Below are positions 33,863-42,761 of a stretch of 64,000 bases of DNA, piece after piece. The DNA lies in assembly GCF_947494125.1 (NCBI RefSeq), contig NZ_CANLTU010000010.1, positions 62,001 to 126,000 of the forward strand, in the 5' to 3' direction. The notes beneath the pieces are model-generated. The model was not told where the DNA came from. It was given only the letters and a program-made list of their open reading frames with translations, and ran no database searches. Each line of letters opens with the position of its first letter. The first letter of the stretch is position 1. The DNA comes from an uncultured Tenacibaculum sp. Its GTDB lineage: Bacteria > Bacteroidota > Bacteroidia > Flavobacteriales > Flavobacteriaceae. The position numbers were made by a program, and so were the translations under genes.

Positions 33863-35497
33863 ATGGCTACAATTATAAATATGCCTCGCTTAAGCGATAC
33901 GATGGAAGAAGGAGTTGTTGCTTCTTGGTTAAAAAATGTAGGAGATAAAGTTGAGGAAGGTGAAATTTTAGCAGAAATCGAAACTGATAAAGCTACAATG
34001 GAATTTGAATCTTTTCATGAAGGTACTTTATTACACATTGGGGTACAAGAAGGAGAAACATCTCCAGTTGATACTTTACTTGCTATTATTGGTGAAGAAG
34101 GTGAAGATATTTCTGCTTTATTAAATGGAGGTTCTGCCCCTGTAGTAACAAAAGAGGAAGCTCCAAAAGATACTACTGAAACTAAAAACGAAAGTTCTAC
34201 TGTTACCATCCCTGAAGGAGTGCAAGTAATAACAATGCCTCGTTTAAGTGATACAATGACTGAAGGTACTGTTGCTTCTTGGTTAAAAAATGTAGGTGAT
34301 AAGATAGAAGAAGGTGATATTTTAGCTGAAATCGAAACTGATAAAGCTACTATGGAATTTGAATCTTTCCATGAAGGAAACTTATTACATATTGGGGTTA
34401 ACGAAGGAGAAAGCGCTCCTGTAGATAGTTTATTAGCTATTATTGGTGCTACTGGAACTGATGTTTCTTCTTTATTAGAAGCACATAAATCTGGTGCATT
34501 AACTAGTACTGCTGCTTCAAGTGAAGAAAAAGAAACTCCCAGGGTTAATAAAGAAACTATTGAGACTAATACTGCGGTAACTGAAGTAGCTACTAATAAT
34601 ACTAGCGGAGGAAGAATTTTCGCATCTCCTTTAGCTAAAAAAATAGCAAATGACAAAGGTTTTAATTTAGCAGATATTAAAGGTTCAGGAGAAAATGGAC
34701 GTATTGTTAAAAAAGATGTAGAAAATTATACTCCAGCTGCTAAAGTTGAAGCTCCAACTTCTACAAGTACAACTTCTACTCCAACAGCCATAACTAATTT
34801 TGCTATTGCTGGTGAAGAAAGTACTTCTGAAGTTAAGAATTCTCAAATGCGTAAAGCAATTGCAAAAGCATTAGGAAACTCTAAATTCTCTGCACCTCAT
34901 TTCTACTTAAATATAGAAGTAGATATGGACAATGCAATTTCTTCTAGAAAAATAATCAATCAAATGCCAGACACTAAAGTATCATTCAATGATATGGTAG
35001 TAAAAGCATGTGCTATGGCGCTTAGAAGACATCCACAAGTTAATACAATGTGGAAAGATGATGTTACAGTATACAATAAGCATATAAATATTGGAGTAGC
35101 TGTTGCGGTTCCTGATGGACTTGTAGTACCTGTTTTAAAATTTACAGATCACATGAATATTAATGAAATTGATATTCAAGTTCGTGATTTAGCAGGTAAA
35201 GCTCGAAACAAAAAATTAACTCCAGATGAAATGCAAGGAAGTACTTTTACCGTTTCTAATTTAGGAATGTTTGGTATTGAAAGCTTTACATCTATTATCA
35301 ATCAACCAAATTCAGCTATTTTATCTGTAGGAGCTATTGTTGAAAAACCTGTAGTAAAAAATAGTCAAATAGTTGTAGGTAATACTATGAAGTTAACTTT
35401 AGCATGTGATCATAGAACAGTTGATGGTGCTGTCGGAGCTCAATTTTTACAAACTTTAAAAACGTATTTAGAAAACCCTGTTACAATGTTAGCGTAA
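33863..35497 (+). CDS. pdhC: Pyruvate dehydrogenase E2 (dihydrolipoamide acetyltransferase)
   Basis: Core acetyltransferase of the complex, 544 aa. It has two N-terminal lipoyl domains (about 2-76 and 120-195), each with the lipoylated lysine in EIETDKATMEFES (Lys43 and about Lys160). An acidic Thr/Glu linker, the peripheral-subunit-binding domain (about 250-287, ASPLAKKIANDKGFNLADIK) and a Ser/Thr/Ala linker follow. The catalytic domain (about 320-544) ends with the active-site CDHRTVDGAVGAQFL (His about 517). The two lipoyl domains are almost identical at the DNA level. It forms an operon with pdhA and ends at a strong terminator. Confidence 0.95.
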   Translation: MATIINMPRLSDTMEEGVVASWLKNVGDKVEEGEILAEIETDKATMEFESFHEGTLLHIGVQEGETSPVDTLLAIIGEEGEDISALLNGGSAPVVTKEEAPKDTTETKNESSTVTIPEGVQVITMPRLSDTMTEGTVASWLKNVGDKIEEGDILAEIETDKATMEFESFHEGNLLHIGVNEGESAPVDSLLAIIGATGTDVSSLLEAHKSGALTSTAASSEEKETPRVNKETIETNTAVTEVATNNTSGGRIFASPLAKKIANDKGFNLADIKGSGENGRIVKKDVENYTPAAKVEAPTSTSTTSTPTAITNFAIAGEESTSEVKNSQMRKAIAKALGNSKFSAPHFYLNIEVDMDNAISSRKIINQMPDTKVSFNDMVVKACAMALRRHPQVNTMWKDDVTVYNKHINIGVAVAVPDGLVVPVLKFTDHMNINEIDIQVRDLAGKARNKKLTPDEMQGSTFTVSNLGMFGIESFTSIINQPNSAILSVGAIVEKPVVKNSQIVVGNTMKLTLACDHRTVDGAVGAQFLQTLKTYLENPVTMLA

Positions 35498-35520
35498 CAT
35501 TTTTTTTAAAATATCATAAA

Positions 35521-35552
35521 AAAAACTCGGAATATTAATTCCGAGTTTTTTT
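35521..35552 (+). terminator. Terminator of pdhA-pdhC
   Basis: 13-bp stem AAAAACTCGGAAT (35521-35533) / ATTCCGAGTTTTT (35538-35550) followed by more T's, 24 bases after the E2 stop. Confidence 0.88.
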
Positions 35553-35622
35553 ATTTTAGAATGTAATGTATCATTTTTTTTTCGACGAATTCAAGGTTAA
35601 ATAACCCATCAAAAAAAATTAA

Positions 35623-36825
35623 ATGAAACATTTACGATTATTACTAGTACTCTCAGTAGTATTGTTACAAAATTGTGTTCAAAACGATATTGTAGAAGAT
35701 AGAATTGAAGAAAAATTATCTTTTAACACTTCTCTTCAAGAGCTTACTATAAAAGGTACTTTCCAATACACTACTAAATACACAAACAATGTAGGTGAAG
35801 TACAAACACCAACAATTATATGGACGAGCTCTAACCCTGATGTTATAACTGTATCTAATTCTGGATTAGTTACAGCTTTAAAAATTGGAACTTCTATAAT
35901 TACAGCAACTGCAATAACTACAGATGGTAAAGCTGTTTCTTCTGAAAATGAAATAACTGTTGTTAAGGCTGAATCTAAATTAGAAATTGACAACTTATTA
36001 CAAGATATAACTATAAATACTACGCATCAATATACTACTACATATACTAATGATTTAGGTGAAGTTGAAACCCCTCAAATTTCTTGGTCTAGCACTAACC
36101 CTGCGGTACTTTCTGTTTCTAGTAGTGGTTTAATTACAGCTATTGCTTTAGGGAACGCTACCATAACAGCATCTGTAACTATCAATGGAAATATCTTTTC
36201 TTTTGAAGATGTTTTAACTGTAGTTGGTGTTGCTGAAAGATTAACTATTAATAATCCTATTACTGAATTAAATGCTGACACTAGTCAAACACATCAATAC
36301 ACCACTACTTATACAGATCAAACTGGGCAAACACAAACCCCACAAATAACTTGGTCAAGTTCAGATACAAGTATAGCTAGCATATCATCTACTGGAATAA
36401 TTACTGCTGTCTCAATAGGTTCAGTTACAATTACAGCAAGTGTTACTTTAAATGGAAACACAACTACAGATCAAAATACAATTACTATTACTGGTAGTGC
36501 TCCAAAAGAAAAAACGGGTACTATAAAAACCACAAGTAGCTATCCTTTATCTGGTACTTTCACTTTGAAAGAAATACCGAATACAAACGATTTAGAATTA
36601 ATTGTTAATGCAGATTACAACGCTTCTACTGCCTTACCTGGCTTGTATTTATATATAACAAACAACCCTAACTCTGTGGGCGGCGCTAAAGAAATTCAAA
36701 AAGTTGCTGTGTTTAATGGTGCACACACTTATATTATTAAAGACACAGGAATAGATGATTACAATCATCTTTTATATTGGTGTAAACCATTTAGTGTTAA
36801 AGTTGGTGATGCAGAAATTAAATAA
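35623..36825 (+). CDS. Lipoprotein with three Big_2 Ig-like domains and a DM13 domain
   Basis: 400-aa envelope lipoprotein (signal MKHLRLLLVLSVVLLQNC, lipobox LQNC). Three BIG2-type Ig domains (about 28-115, 120-207, 210-297) repeat the pattern 'TYTNxxGEVETPQISWSSTNP' and 'VSSSGLITA'. The C-terminal ~100 residues match the DM13 domain: SGTFTLKEIPNTNDLELIVN, LPGLYLYITNNPNSVGGAKE, KVAVFNGAHTYII and the near-invariant Cys in HLLYWCKPFSVKVG. DM13 is proposed to act in electron transfer or hydroxylation in animals and is common but uncharacterised in bacteria. The beta-barrel gene begins 16 bp downstream, so they form an operon. Confidence 0.85.
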   Translation: MKHLRLLLVLSVVLLQNCVQNDIVEDRIEEKLSFNTSLQELTIKGTFQYTTKYTNNVGEVQTPTIIWTSSNPDVITVSNSGLVTALKIGTSIITATAITTDGKAVSSENEITVVKAESKLEIDNLLQDITINTTHQYTTTYTNDLGEVETPQISWSSTNPAVLSVSSSGLITAIALGNATITASVTINGNIFSFEDVLTVVGVAERLTINNPITELNADTSQTHQYTTTYTDQTGQTQTPQITWSSSDTSIASISSTGIITAVSIGSVTITASVTLNGNTTTDQNTITITGSAPKEKTGTIKTTSSYPLSGTFTLKEIPNTNDLELIVNADYNASTALPGLYLYITNNPNSVGGAKEIQKVAVFNGAHTYIIKDTGIDDYNHLLYWCKPFSVKVGDAEIK

Positions 36826-36841
36826 TTTAGAATACATAAAA

Positions 36842-37702
36842 ATGAAAAAATATATCATATTATTAGGATTAATTATCACATGTTCAAATTCTTTATTTGC
36901 ACAATGGTCTAAAGGAAAAGGGAAAGGTTATTATAAATTATCTGCATGGTATTTAAAATCTGACCAACATTATACGAATACTGGCGCAATAGATCCAAAT
37001 GTTACTAGAACTCAGTTCAACACAAGTGTTTATGCTGAATATGGACTTACAAACAAAATTGACATTATTGGTTATATACCATTCTTTTCAAGAGCAGCTC
37101 AAAACAATCAAATTTCTGGCACAAACAACAGTACCATTCAACAAGGAGAGTCTTTTAATTCTTTTGGTGATATAGATTTAGGTGCTCGATATGCTTTCTA
37201 TAAAAAAGGAAAATGGGCTGCTGATGTAAAATTACTATTAGGAATACCAACGGGTGATAACGCTGGAGGTAGCGATGGAAGTTATCAAACTGGAGATGGA
37301 GAATTTAATCAATATTTATCAACTTCTTTAGGCTATTCAACTTCTTTAGGTAATTTACCTTTTTATGCGAAATCGCATGTTGGATACAATAATAGGTCTG
37401 AAGGTTTTTCAGATGAATTTAGGGGAGGTCTTGAAGCGGGACTTAATTTATTTAATAACAAATTTTGGCTAATTAGTCGCTTAAATATTGTAAAATCATT
37501 TAAAAACGGAACTTTAAATGCTGCAAATAGTAACGGAAGTATCTTTGCTAACAATGTAGAATATACAAGTTTTGGTTTAGAAGGCGCTTATTATATAACA
37601 AAAAAGATAGGTGTTTCTGCAAGTTTTGATTCAGCTTTCTCAGGAAAAATTATTGCTGCCAATCCATCATTCTCAGCAGGAATTTTCTTAGATATAAAAT
37701 AA
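36842..37702 (+). CDS. Outer-membrane beta-barrel protein (transporter-like), DM13 partner
   Basis: 286 aa counted from the ATG at 36842 (MKKYIILLGLIITCSNSLFAQ signal peptide). The in-frame start further upstream at 36755 lies inside the DM13 gene and would bury the signal peptide. The mature sequence alternates polar and hydrophobic residues in many short strands (DIIGYIPFFSR, DIDLGARYAFY, WAADVKLLLGIPTGD), ending SFSAGIFLDIK, as in 8-14-stranded barrels of the 'phenol-degradation meta-pathway' type. No plug domain. Its operon with the DM13 lipoprotein suggests a joint outer-membrane role, which is inference. Confidence 0.78.
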   Translation: MKKYIILLGLIITCSNSLFAQWSKGKGKGYYKLSAWYLKSDQHYTNTGAIDPNVTRTQFNTSVYAEYGLTNKIDIIGYIPFFSRAAQNNQISGTNNSTIQQGESFNSFGDIDLGARYAFYKKGKWAADVKLLLGIPTGDNAGGSDGSYQTGDGEFNQYLSTSLGYSTSLGNLPFYAKSHVGYNNRSEGFSDEFRGGLEAGLNLFNNKFWLISRLNIVKSFKNGTLNAANSNGSIFANNVEYTSFGLEGAYYITKKIGVSASFDSAFSGKIIAANPSFSAGIFLDIK

Positions 37703-37720
37703 TAATTTGAAATAGATTAT

Positions 37721-37749
37721 AAAAAAGCTCGCTAATAGCGAGCTTTTTT
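37721..37749. terminator. Convergent terminator after the DM13-barrel operon
   Basis: 13-bp stem AAAAAAGCTCGCT (37721-37733) / AGCGAGCTTTTTT (37737-37749) with a 3-base loop. It reaches the stop of the convergent NTF2-like gene. Confidence 0.85.
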
Positions 37750-38171
37750 TATTCTGGATATTTATGATATGTGAATGATTTATGTATAATTTTCCATTCT
37801 CCTTTTATTTTTAACAACATCATATAATCAGTATAAATTCGTTTCCATTTAGGCATTAAAATTTCAACTTTAGCCATCGCTGCATTGTTTTCATAATCAA
37901 CAGAAATAATACGTCCTATTCTATTGCTTTTTTTTCCTTGCTTTATATTACTCACATAATTCTTTCCCTTCCAAATTACCAAACTATCTTTTTTAATATG
38001 GTACAAGTTTAAACCTTCATCAAAAGCCTCACGAACTCTTTCTGGCTCTCCATTAGCTGTTCCTTCAATATAGTTTAATAAAGTTTTGTTTATTTTTTCT
38101 AGTTCATTTTGAGCATTTATACTTTGCATATATAATAAAACTAGCACAGCCACTATTATAATTTGTTTCAT
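37749..38171 (-). CDS. Secreted NTF2-like (lumazine-binding-family) protein A
   Basis: 140 aa with signal peptide (MKQIIIVAVLVLLYMQSINAQ). The mature part is one NTF2-like cone: LLNYIEGTANGEPERVREAF, a middle WKGKNYVSNIK and a final sheet MAKVEILMPKWKRIYTDYMM plus LLKIKGEWKIIHKSF. This matches the putative lumazine-binding/SnoaL-like family, where function varies or is unknown. It lies directly downstream of the DUF5916 gene, 33 bp away on the same strand, with a paralogous domain at the other side of that gene. Confidence 0.75.
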   Translation of the reverse strand: MKQIIIVAVLVLLYMQSINAQNELEKINKTLLNYIEGTANGEPERVREAFDEGLNLYHIKKDSLVIWKGKNYVSNIKQGKKSNRIGRIISVDYENNAAMAKVEILMPKWKRIYTDYMMLLKIKGEWKIIHKSFTYHKYPE

Positions 38172-38204
38172 GATATTCCTTTTTTATAAAATTTACTTAA
38201 TTAT

Positions 38205-40370
38205 TTAAAAATCAAATCTATAATTCATTTTAAAAGCTACTCCCCAATTTTTTCTATGGATTCTTTTATTAAAATTATCACTCACTACCAAATATACATA
38301 TGATAATGGTTTATACTCCCACTGAAGCCTTGTGTTTATATTAAAATTATCCCGTTGTGTGTTATATTGAACATAAGTAGTCCAATTTAATCGAGTATTA
38401 AAAAATACCTCTCCTGTAAATTTTGTTAAATGAAATGTTTCTTTACCTAACTCATTTAAATCAATCGAATTAACATCATAGGAAGCTTCTAAATTAGCAA
38501 AAGGTAATAATTGATAATTCAAATATAAACCTCCTGCAAATCTATCTCCATTATAATAATTTCCTTTTTGCACATTTATCCGGTAACGTAATTTTTGATT
38601 ATTAGCTGAATTATATCCCAGTTTTAAGATTCCAAAACGATACATTTTAGGAACCAATGCATTACCATTTCTCAAAGGATCAAATCCGTATTTTAAATCT
38701 ATAACATCATAATTAAACACATAATATAAGGCTGATAAGTCTTTAAAAAATATTGCTGAATTTAAAAAATGTGAGCTCTGATTTAACGTGCCATTTTCAT
38801 CAAAATAAGTTTGATTGTCATAATTCAAATAACGAATTCTGTTTATGTTTTTAGACTTATCATAAAACTTCACGTATTGAACTCCTCCAGAAATTTGTTT
38901 ATACCCCTCTCTAACTACCTCATCATTTATGGCGTCATAATTATACAATCTTGGAGCGAAACCAACATCAGTAATATAATTCTTCTGAATATTTTTAATA
39001 GCTGCATTCCAAGAAAAACCTCTTTTGTTAAACCAAACACCTAGATTATAAAAATTGTCTTTTCCTGAAACACCATTATTAAAGCTCTTTCCATAATTAG
39101 CTAAACCAATCCATTTATTATTGTTCGATTTATAGTTTAAATTAACTCCTGTTACTCTATTGTAATCGTTTACAAAACCTACTCCGTCTGTTTCTTGGCG
39201 ATTTATCAAAAAACCTGTAGTTGTAAAGTTTTTAGATAATTGTTGTTCTACCACTAAAGCTCCATAGTTTTGAGAAGCTTCAACACCTTCCCTATCAGTT
39301 TGTACATTTAAAACTCCTACTCTAGTTTTAGGTGAAACATTACCTGAAAGTTTAACACCAAATTTAATATCTCTATTTGCTCCAATTTTTCTAGAGTAAA
39401 AAGGTGTTACTCCATTAACCCCAAGATTAGAGAATAAATCAGCATTTTCTAAAAAGAAATTTCTTCGCTCTGGAAAAAACACTGAAAAACGAGACAAATT
39501 CGTTACTTGTTGATCTACATCTATTTGAGAAAAATCAGGATTTACAGTAACATCTAACTTTAAAGAAGAAGTAACATTATACTGCACATCTAAACTGGGA
39601 GTAAAATCTGTATTATCAATATTATTTTCAATATCTTTTTGATAATTAAATGTAACAGAAGGTGTAACTGCAAATCTAGAAGCTGCTTTATTAGGCAACT
39701 TTTCAATTATAAATGGTTTGGTAAAACGTAAGTCAAATGTTGGATAGTTTCTAGATAAATCAGTCATAATTGTCCAAGAATTATTTTTAATATCTCGAAC
39801 ATACATTTGAATTCCAAAAGTGTTATTATTTTTATTATAGTTTAATGATTTTAATGGAATAGCAATCTCATATATTTTCTGATTTTCTTGCTGTGATGTT
39901 TTAACTTCCCAAATAGTACTCCAACTAAAATTAAGTCCATAACCTTGGTTTTTCTTTTCAACTAAAGCATCAACCTGAGTTCCATAGGCATTTGCTGCAA
40001 ACAGATATCCGCTTTGTTGCTGATTTTGAGTATCAAATACCATAATAAAAGCATCACTTAACGCTATAGAAACATCTCTTTTTAAAGAGCTAACCTGTAC
40101 TTTTGAAGTCGAATCATTATAAATAGCACTTACAAATAGTTTACTTCCATTATGAAATAACTTTACAGATGTTTGATTTTCAGCAAAACCAACATCTGTT
40201 GGAGACAAGTTGTGAAAATTTGTAATTTCCGGTAATTCTTTCCAAATCGCTTCATTTGTTTTTCCGTCTAAAACTATTTTAGATGTTCTAAAAGGTATTG
40301 ATGATAATTGCTCCTGACTATATATAATAACAGAAAATAACGATATTATAAAAACAAAAAATCGTGTCAT
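38205..40370 (-). CDS. DUF5916 outer-membrane protein with CBM9-like N-terminal domain
   Basis: About 721 aa from the ATG at 40370 (MTRFFVFIISLFSVIIYSQ signal), one base past the upstream gene's stop. An alternative ATG at 40394 would add 8 residues and overlap that gene. Residues about 25-225 form a carbohydrate-binding family 9-like sandwich (LDGKTNEAIWKELPEITNF, IALSDAFIMVFDTQ). The rest is the DUF5916 beta-barrel with 'VNPDFSQIDVDQQVTNLSRF', the hallmark FFPERRNFFLENADLF, and a terminal WGVAFKMNYRFDF ending in an aromatic residue like outer-membrane proteins. The substrate is unknown. It is in an operon between two NTF2-like proteins. Confidence 0.85.
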   Translation of the reverse strand: MTRFFVFIISLFSVIIYSQEQLSSIPFRTSKIVLDGKTNEAIWKELPEITNFHNLSPTDVGFAENQTSVKLFHNGSKLFVSAIYNDSTSKVQVSSLKRDVSIALSDAFIMVFDTQNQQQSGYLFAANAYGTQVDALVEKKNQGYGLNFSWSTIWEVKTSQQENQKIYEIAIPLKSLNYNKNNNTFGIQMYVRDIKNNSWTIMTDLSRNYPTFDLRFTKPFIIEKLPNKAASRFAVTPSVTFNYQKDIENNIDNTDFTPSLDVQYNVTSSLKLDVTVNPDFSQIDVDQQVTNLSRFSVFFPERRNFFLENADLFSNLGVNGVTPFYSRKIGANRDIKFGVKLSGNVSPKTRVGVLNVQTDREGVEASQNYGALVVEQQLSKNFTTTGFLINRQETDGVGFVNDYNRVTGVNLNYKSNNNKWIGLANYGKSFNNGVSGKDNFYNLGVWFNKRGFSWNAAIKNIQKNYITDVGFAPRLYNYDAINDEVVREGYKQISGGVQYVKFYDKSKNINRIRYLNYDNQTYFDENGTLNQSSHFLNSAIFFKDLSALYYVFNYDVIDLKYGFDPLRNGNALVPKMYRFGILKLGYNSANNQKLRYRINVQKGNYYNGDRFAGGLYLNYQLLPFANLEASYDVNSIDLNELGKETFHLTKFTGEVFFNTRLNWTTYVQYNTQRDNFNINTRLQWEYKPLSYVYLVVSDNFNKRIHRKNWGVAFKMNYRFDF

Positions 40371-40371
40371 A

Positions 40372-40941
40372 TTAATTGTTTTTTGTCTCATCAATTCTAG
40401 TCGCAGTTTTGCTAATTATTTTCCAGCTTCCTTCAATTTTCTTTAGTAAAAATAAATCGACATACACCCATTTGCACTTTGGCCCAGCAATTTCAACTTT
40501 AGCTGTAGCTATATCTTTTACAATTTTTACTGATACTATTTTTCCATCACGCCCATTAAACTCCCCAGCAGTTCCCTTTTTAAAAAAATCAGCGTATTCC
40601 TCTGGAGTATATCTTTTAAATCCATCTTTACCTGTTAAGTATAAAGTTGCATTTTTAGCAAACGCATTTTTTATCAAGCCACGTTTATTATAAGAACTTC
40701 CCGTAATATAATTTTGAAGTGTTTGTTTTATTAATTCTTCATCCGTTAAAAGAATAGCATTCGTTCCTTGTATACTTTCATAAAACAATCTATCATCTGA
40801 AACAAAGCTTTTATCATAATTAATAACTTTTTTATTGTTTTGATAAATGCTAGCAAGTAACTCTTGTTTTGTTTTCTCTTTAGTTTGAGAAAAACTCAAG
40901 GTAAAAATTAATGATAAAGGAATAATCAGTAGTGTCTTCAT
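40372..40941 (-). CDS. Secreted NTF2-like protein B
   Basis: 189 aa from the ATG at 40941 (MKTLLIIPLSLIFTLSFSQ). The longer in-frame option begins with TTG 24 bases upstream and is less likely. The C-terminal ~115 residues are an NTF2-like domain: LQNYITGSSYNKRGLIKNAF, YTPEEYADFFKKG, ATAKVEIAGPKCKWVYVDLF and LLKKIEGSWKIISKTAT. It is related to protein A downstream of the DUF5916 gene. The N-terminal ~60 residues are unknown. It is the first gene of a three-gene operon (NTF2-B, DUF5916, NTF2-A), probably an envelope system. Confidence 0.75.
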   Translation of the reverse strand: MKTLLIIPLSLIFTLSFSQTKEKTKQELLASIYQNNKKVINYDKSFVSDDRLFYESIQGTNAILLTDEELIKQTLQNYITGSSYNKRGLIKNAFAKNATLYLTGKDGFKRYTPEEYADFFKKGTAGEFNGRDGKIVSVKIVKDIATAKVEIAGPKCKWVYVDLFLLKKIEGSWKIISKTATRIDETKNN

Positions 40942-41043
40942 TTTTAGAAATTTTAGTTTTGTCAAACTTCCTAAAATGTCTAAATAATAAAATGATGAGT
41001 TATAATACAGTTGTCCTGAATTATAATTCTGGAGGATTTACTA

Positions 41044-42090
41044 CTACAAAAATTGTTTTTGATACTGAGCTGGGGTTTGCCCTACTATTTTTTTAAACGT
41101 GGCGTAAAAGTTTGATTTTGAAGAGAAACCTGCTTCAAAACCAACAGCTTCTAAAGTAATACTTTTATTTTCTCTTAGAATATTCTTTGCTTCATCTATT
41201 CTATAAGTATTTAAAAATGCTGCAAAACTTTTTCCAATATTATCATTGAGTAATTGTGATAATTTATGTGGTGTTATATGAATTTCTTTGGCTATATCTA
41301 GTAATTTCACATTTGTATTTTTATACAGCTCTTTTACTTTCATTAAGCTGTTTAGTTTTTCAATTAACAAAGCAGCTTCTTCATTTTCTATTTTTTTTGT
41401 TTCGTACTTCTCTGGTATCTTTTGAAAAATAGTTTCTCTATTTTTCTTAGATAAAAAGAAAATCAATAGTGCATAAAACACCACAGAAAATGTAATTGTC
41501 CCTACTAAATATAAAAAGAAATATCCTACAATGTAAGCCGTAAAAATTAAAGCATTTGCCATAAAAACTGCTATCAACCAAAGTTCAGCCGTAGTACACT
41601 TGCTAGTCTTAGAAAATAGCTTTTTTACAATATCTTTTAATAGATAAGACGAAGCTAATATGTATAAACCCCAAGCGCCATAAATTATCCAAACAAAAAA
41701 TCTCCAAAATTCATAATTAATCGTATAAGGTTTTACGATTCCTACTATAGATATAAAAAGAAACAAAATACTAAAATGAACTATCCATGATTTAGGAATA
41801 CTTTTTCTATTTTCTATAGACGCCTTTATATAATAGAACAAGGATACACCAATTAAAAAACAAGCAGACAAGCCTATTTGCATAACCAATAAATCTATTT
41901 CTTCTTGAGATGCAAAAATTCGATAAACTGATTTTCCTATTCGTAGACTTAAAAATAAGACCAGTAATCCAAACCAAAAATTCTGTACGCGTTTTTGTTT
42001 ATTAAAAAACAGAAAATAGATACTCACTAAAAAACCGTTAAATACACCTAACGAACAAAGGAAAAATATAATTGGGTTGCTAAAATTCAT
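41044..42090 (-). CDS. Membrane-bound AraC-family regulator (HTH_18)
   Basis: 348 aa. The first ~215 residues contain about six or seven hydrophobic helices (for example FFLCSLGVFNGFLVSIYFLF and FWFGLLVLFLSLRIG). The C-terminal ~100 residues form an AraC/XylS double helix-turn-helix with NTYRIDEAKNILRENKSI and GFSSKSNFYATFKKIVGQTP plus the closing PAQYQKQF. Such membrane-anchored AraC proteins are common in flavobacteria and probably sense an envelope signal. The target is unknown; the divergent context is not informative because all neighbours are on the same strand. No periplasmic sensor domain is visible. Confidence 0.85.
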   Translation of the reverse strand: MNFSNPIIFFLCSLGVFNGFLVSIYFLFFNKQKRVQNFWFGLLVLFLSLRIGKSVYRIFASQEEIDLLVMQIGLSACFLIGVSLFYYIKASIENRKSIPKSWIVHFSILFLFISIVGIVKPYTINYEFWRFFVWIIYGAWGLYILASSYLLKDIVKKLFSKTSKCTTAELWLIAVFMANALIFTAYIVGYFFLYLVGTITFSVVFYALLIFFLSKKNRETIFQKIPEKYETKKIENEEAALLIEKLNSLMKVKELYKNTNVKLLDIAKEIHITPHKLSQLLNDNIGKSFAAFLNTYRIDEAKNILRENKSITLEAVGFEAGFSSKSNFYATFKKIVGQTPAQYQKQFL

Positions 42091-42159
42091 TACAGTTTTA
42101 TCAAATCAAAGTTTTGACTAAAGTATAAAATGATAAGCTTATAATAAATTATATCTTTT

Positions 42160-42708
42160 TTAAAATTTTCCTAACACTTTTTTTGCTTGTACAATATGAC
42201 GTTCATTATGGCTAATTACAAATCGTAAGGTATCACCTAATCTAAATCTTACAAGAGGTAAAGTTGTCCAAGTTTTGGTTTTCGTTAAATCTTTAGTTGT
42301 CGCTAATTCTAATAAGTCTAAAAGCTCTTTTTGAAATGTTATAAAACTTTCTAAAACCTCATCCTTTTTTAATTCTGAATATATTGGATTCTTGCTTTTA
42401 AATGTATTCATAGTCTTCATCTCATCTTTAGGCAACATATCCACTGCAAACTTATTTCCTAAATAGCTTGGTTTAAATATTTCTGATTTTGGGTATTTAG
42501 TCTTTTCTATCCTTTTATTTATTTCTGGATTGTATAATGCTGCATATAAATTTAAATGCTCTAAACATTCTAAGACCGACCATGATTTACTATTGTCTCT
42601 CTCTTGCAACTTATCTTCTGCTTCATTTTTTAATGATTCAACAAATTCAATATGAGAAGTTACATACTGTTTTAACTCTGTTATTAGTTCTGCTACTTTA
42701 AAAACCAT
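42160..42708 (-). CDS. DinB-family metal-dependent protein (DinB_2)
   Basis: 182-aa cytosolic four-helix bundle. The DinB-like His triad can be seen: LECLEHLNLY (His about 49) and SHNERHIVQAKK (two His about 166 and 170), expected to bind a metal. DinB/YfiT-like proteins include thiol-dependent transferases, but most have no known substrate. It lies downstream of the Crp/Fnr-type gene on the same strand (about 50 bp), so they may be co-transcribed. Confidence 0.82.
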   Translation of the reverse strand: MVFKVAELITELKQYVTSHIEFVESLKNEAEDKLQERDNSKSWSVLECLEHLNLYAALYNPEINKRIEKTKYPKSEIFKPSYLGNKFAVDMLPKDEMKTMNTFKSKNPIYSELKKDEVLESFITFQKELLDLLELATTKDLTKTKTWTTLPLVRFRLGDTLRFVISHNERHIVQAKKVLGKF

Positions 42709-42761
42709 TCTTTTTAATTTTACATCAAAGTTGAGACTTTTATCAATTATAAATCTTGATC

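Noticed and set aside
35700..36500. DNA tandem repeats in the Big_2 gene as a mobile or CRISPR-like element
   Set aside because: The repeats encode the three homologous Ig-like domains in frame; protein structure explains them.
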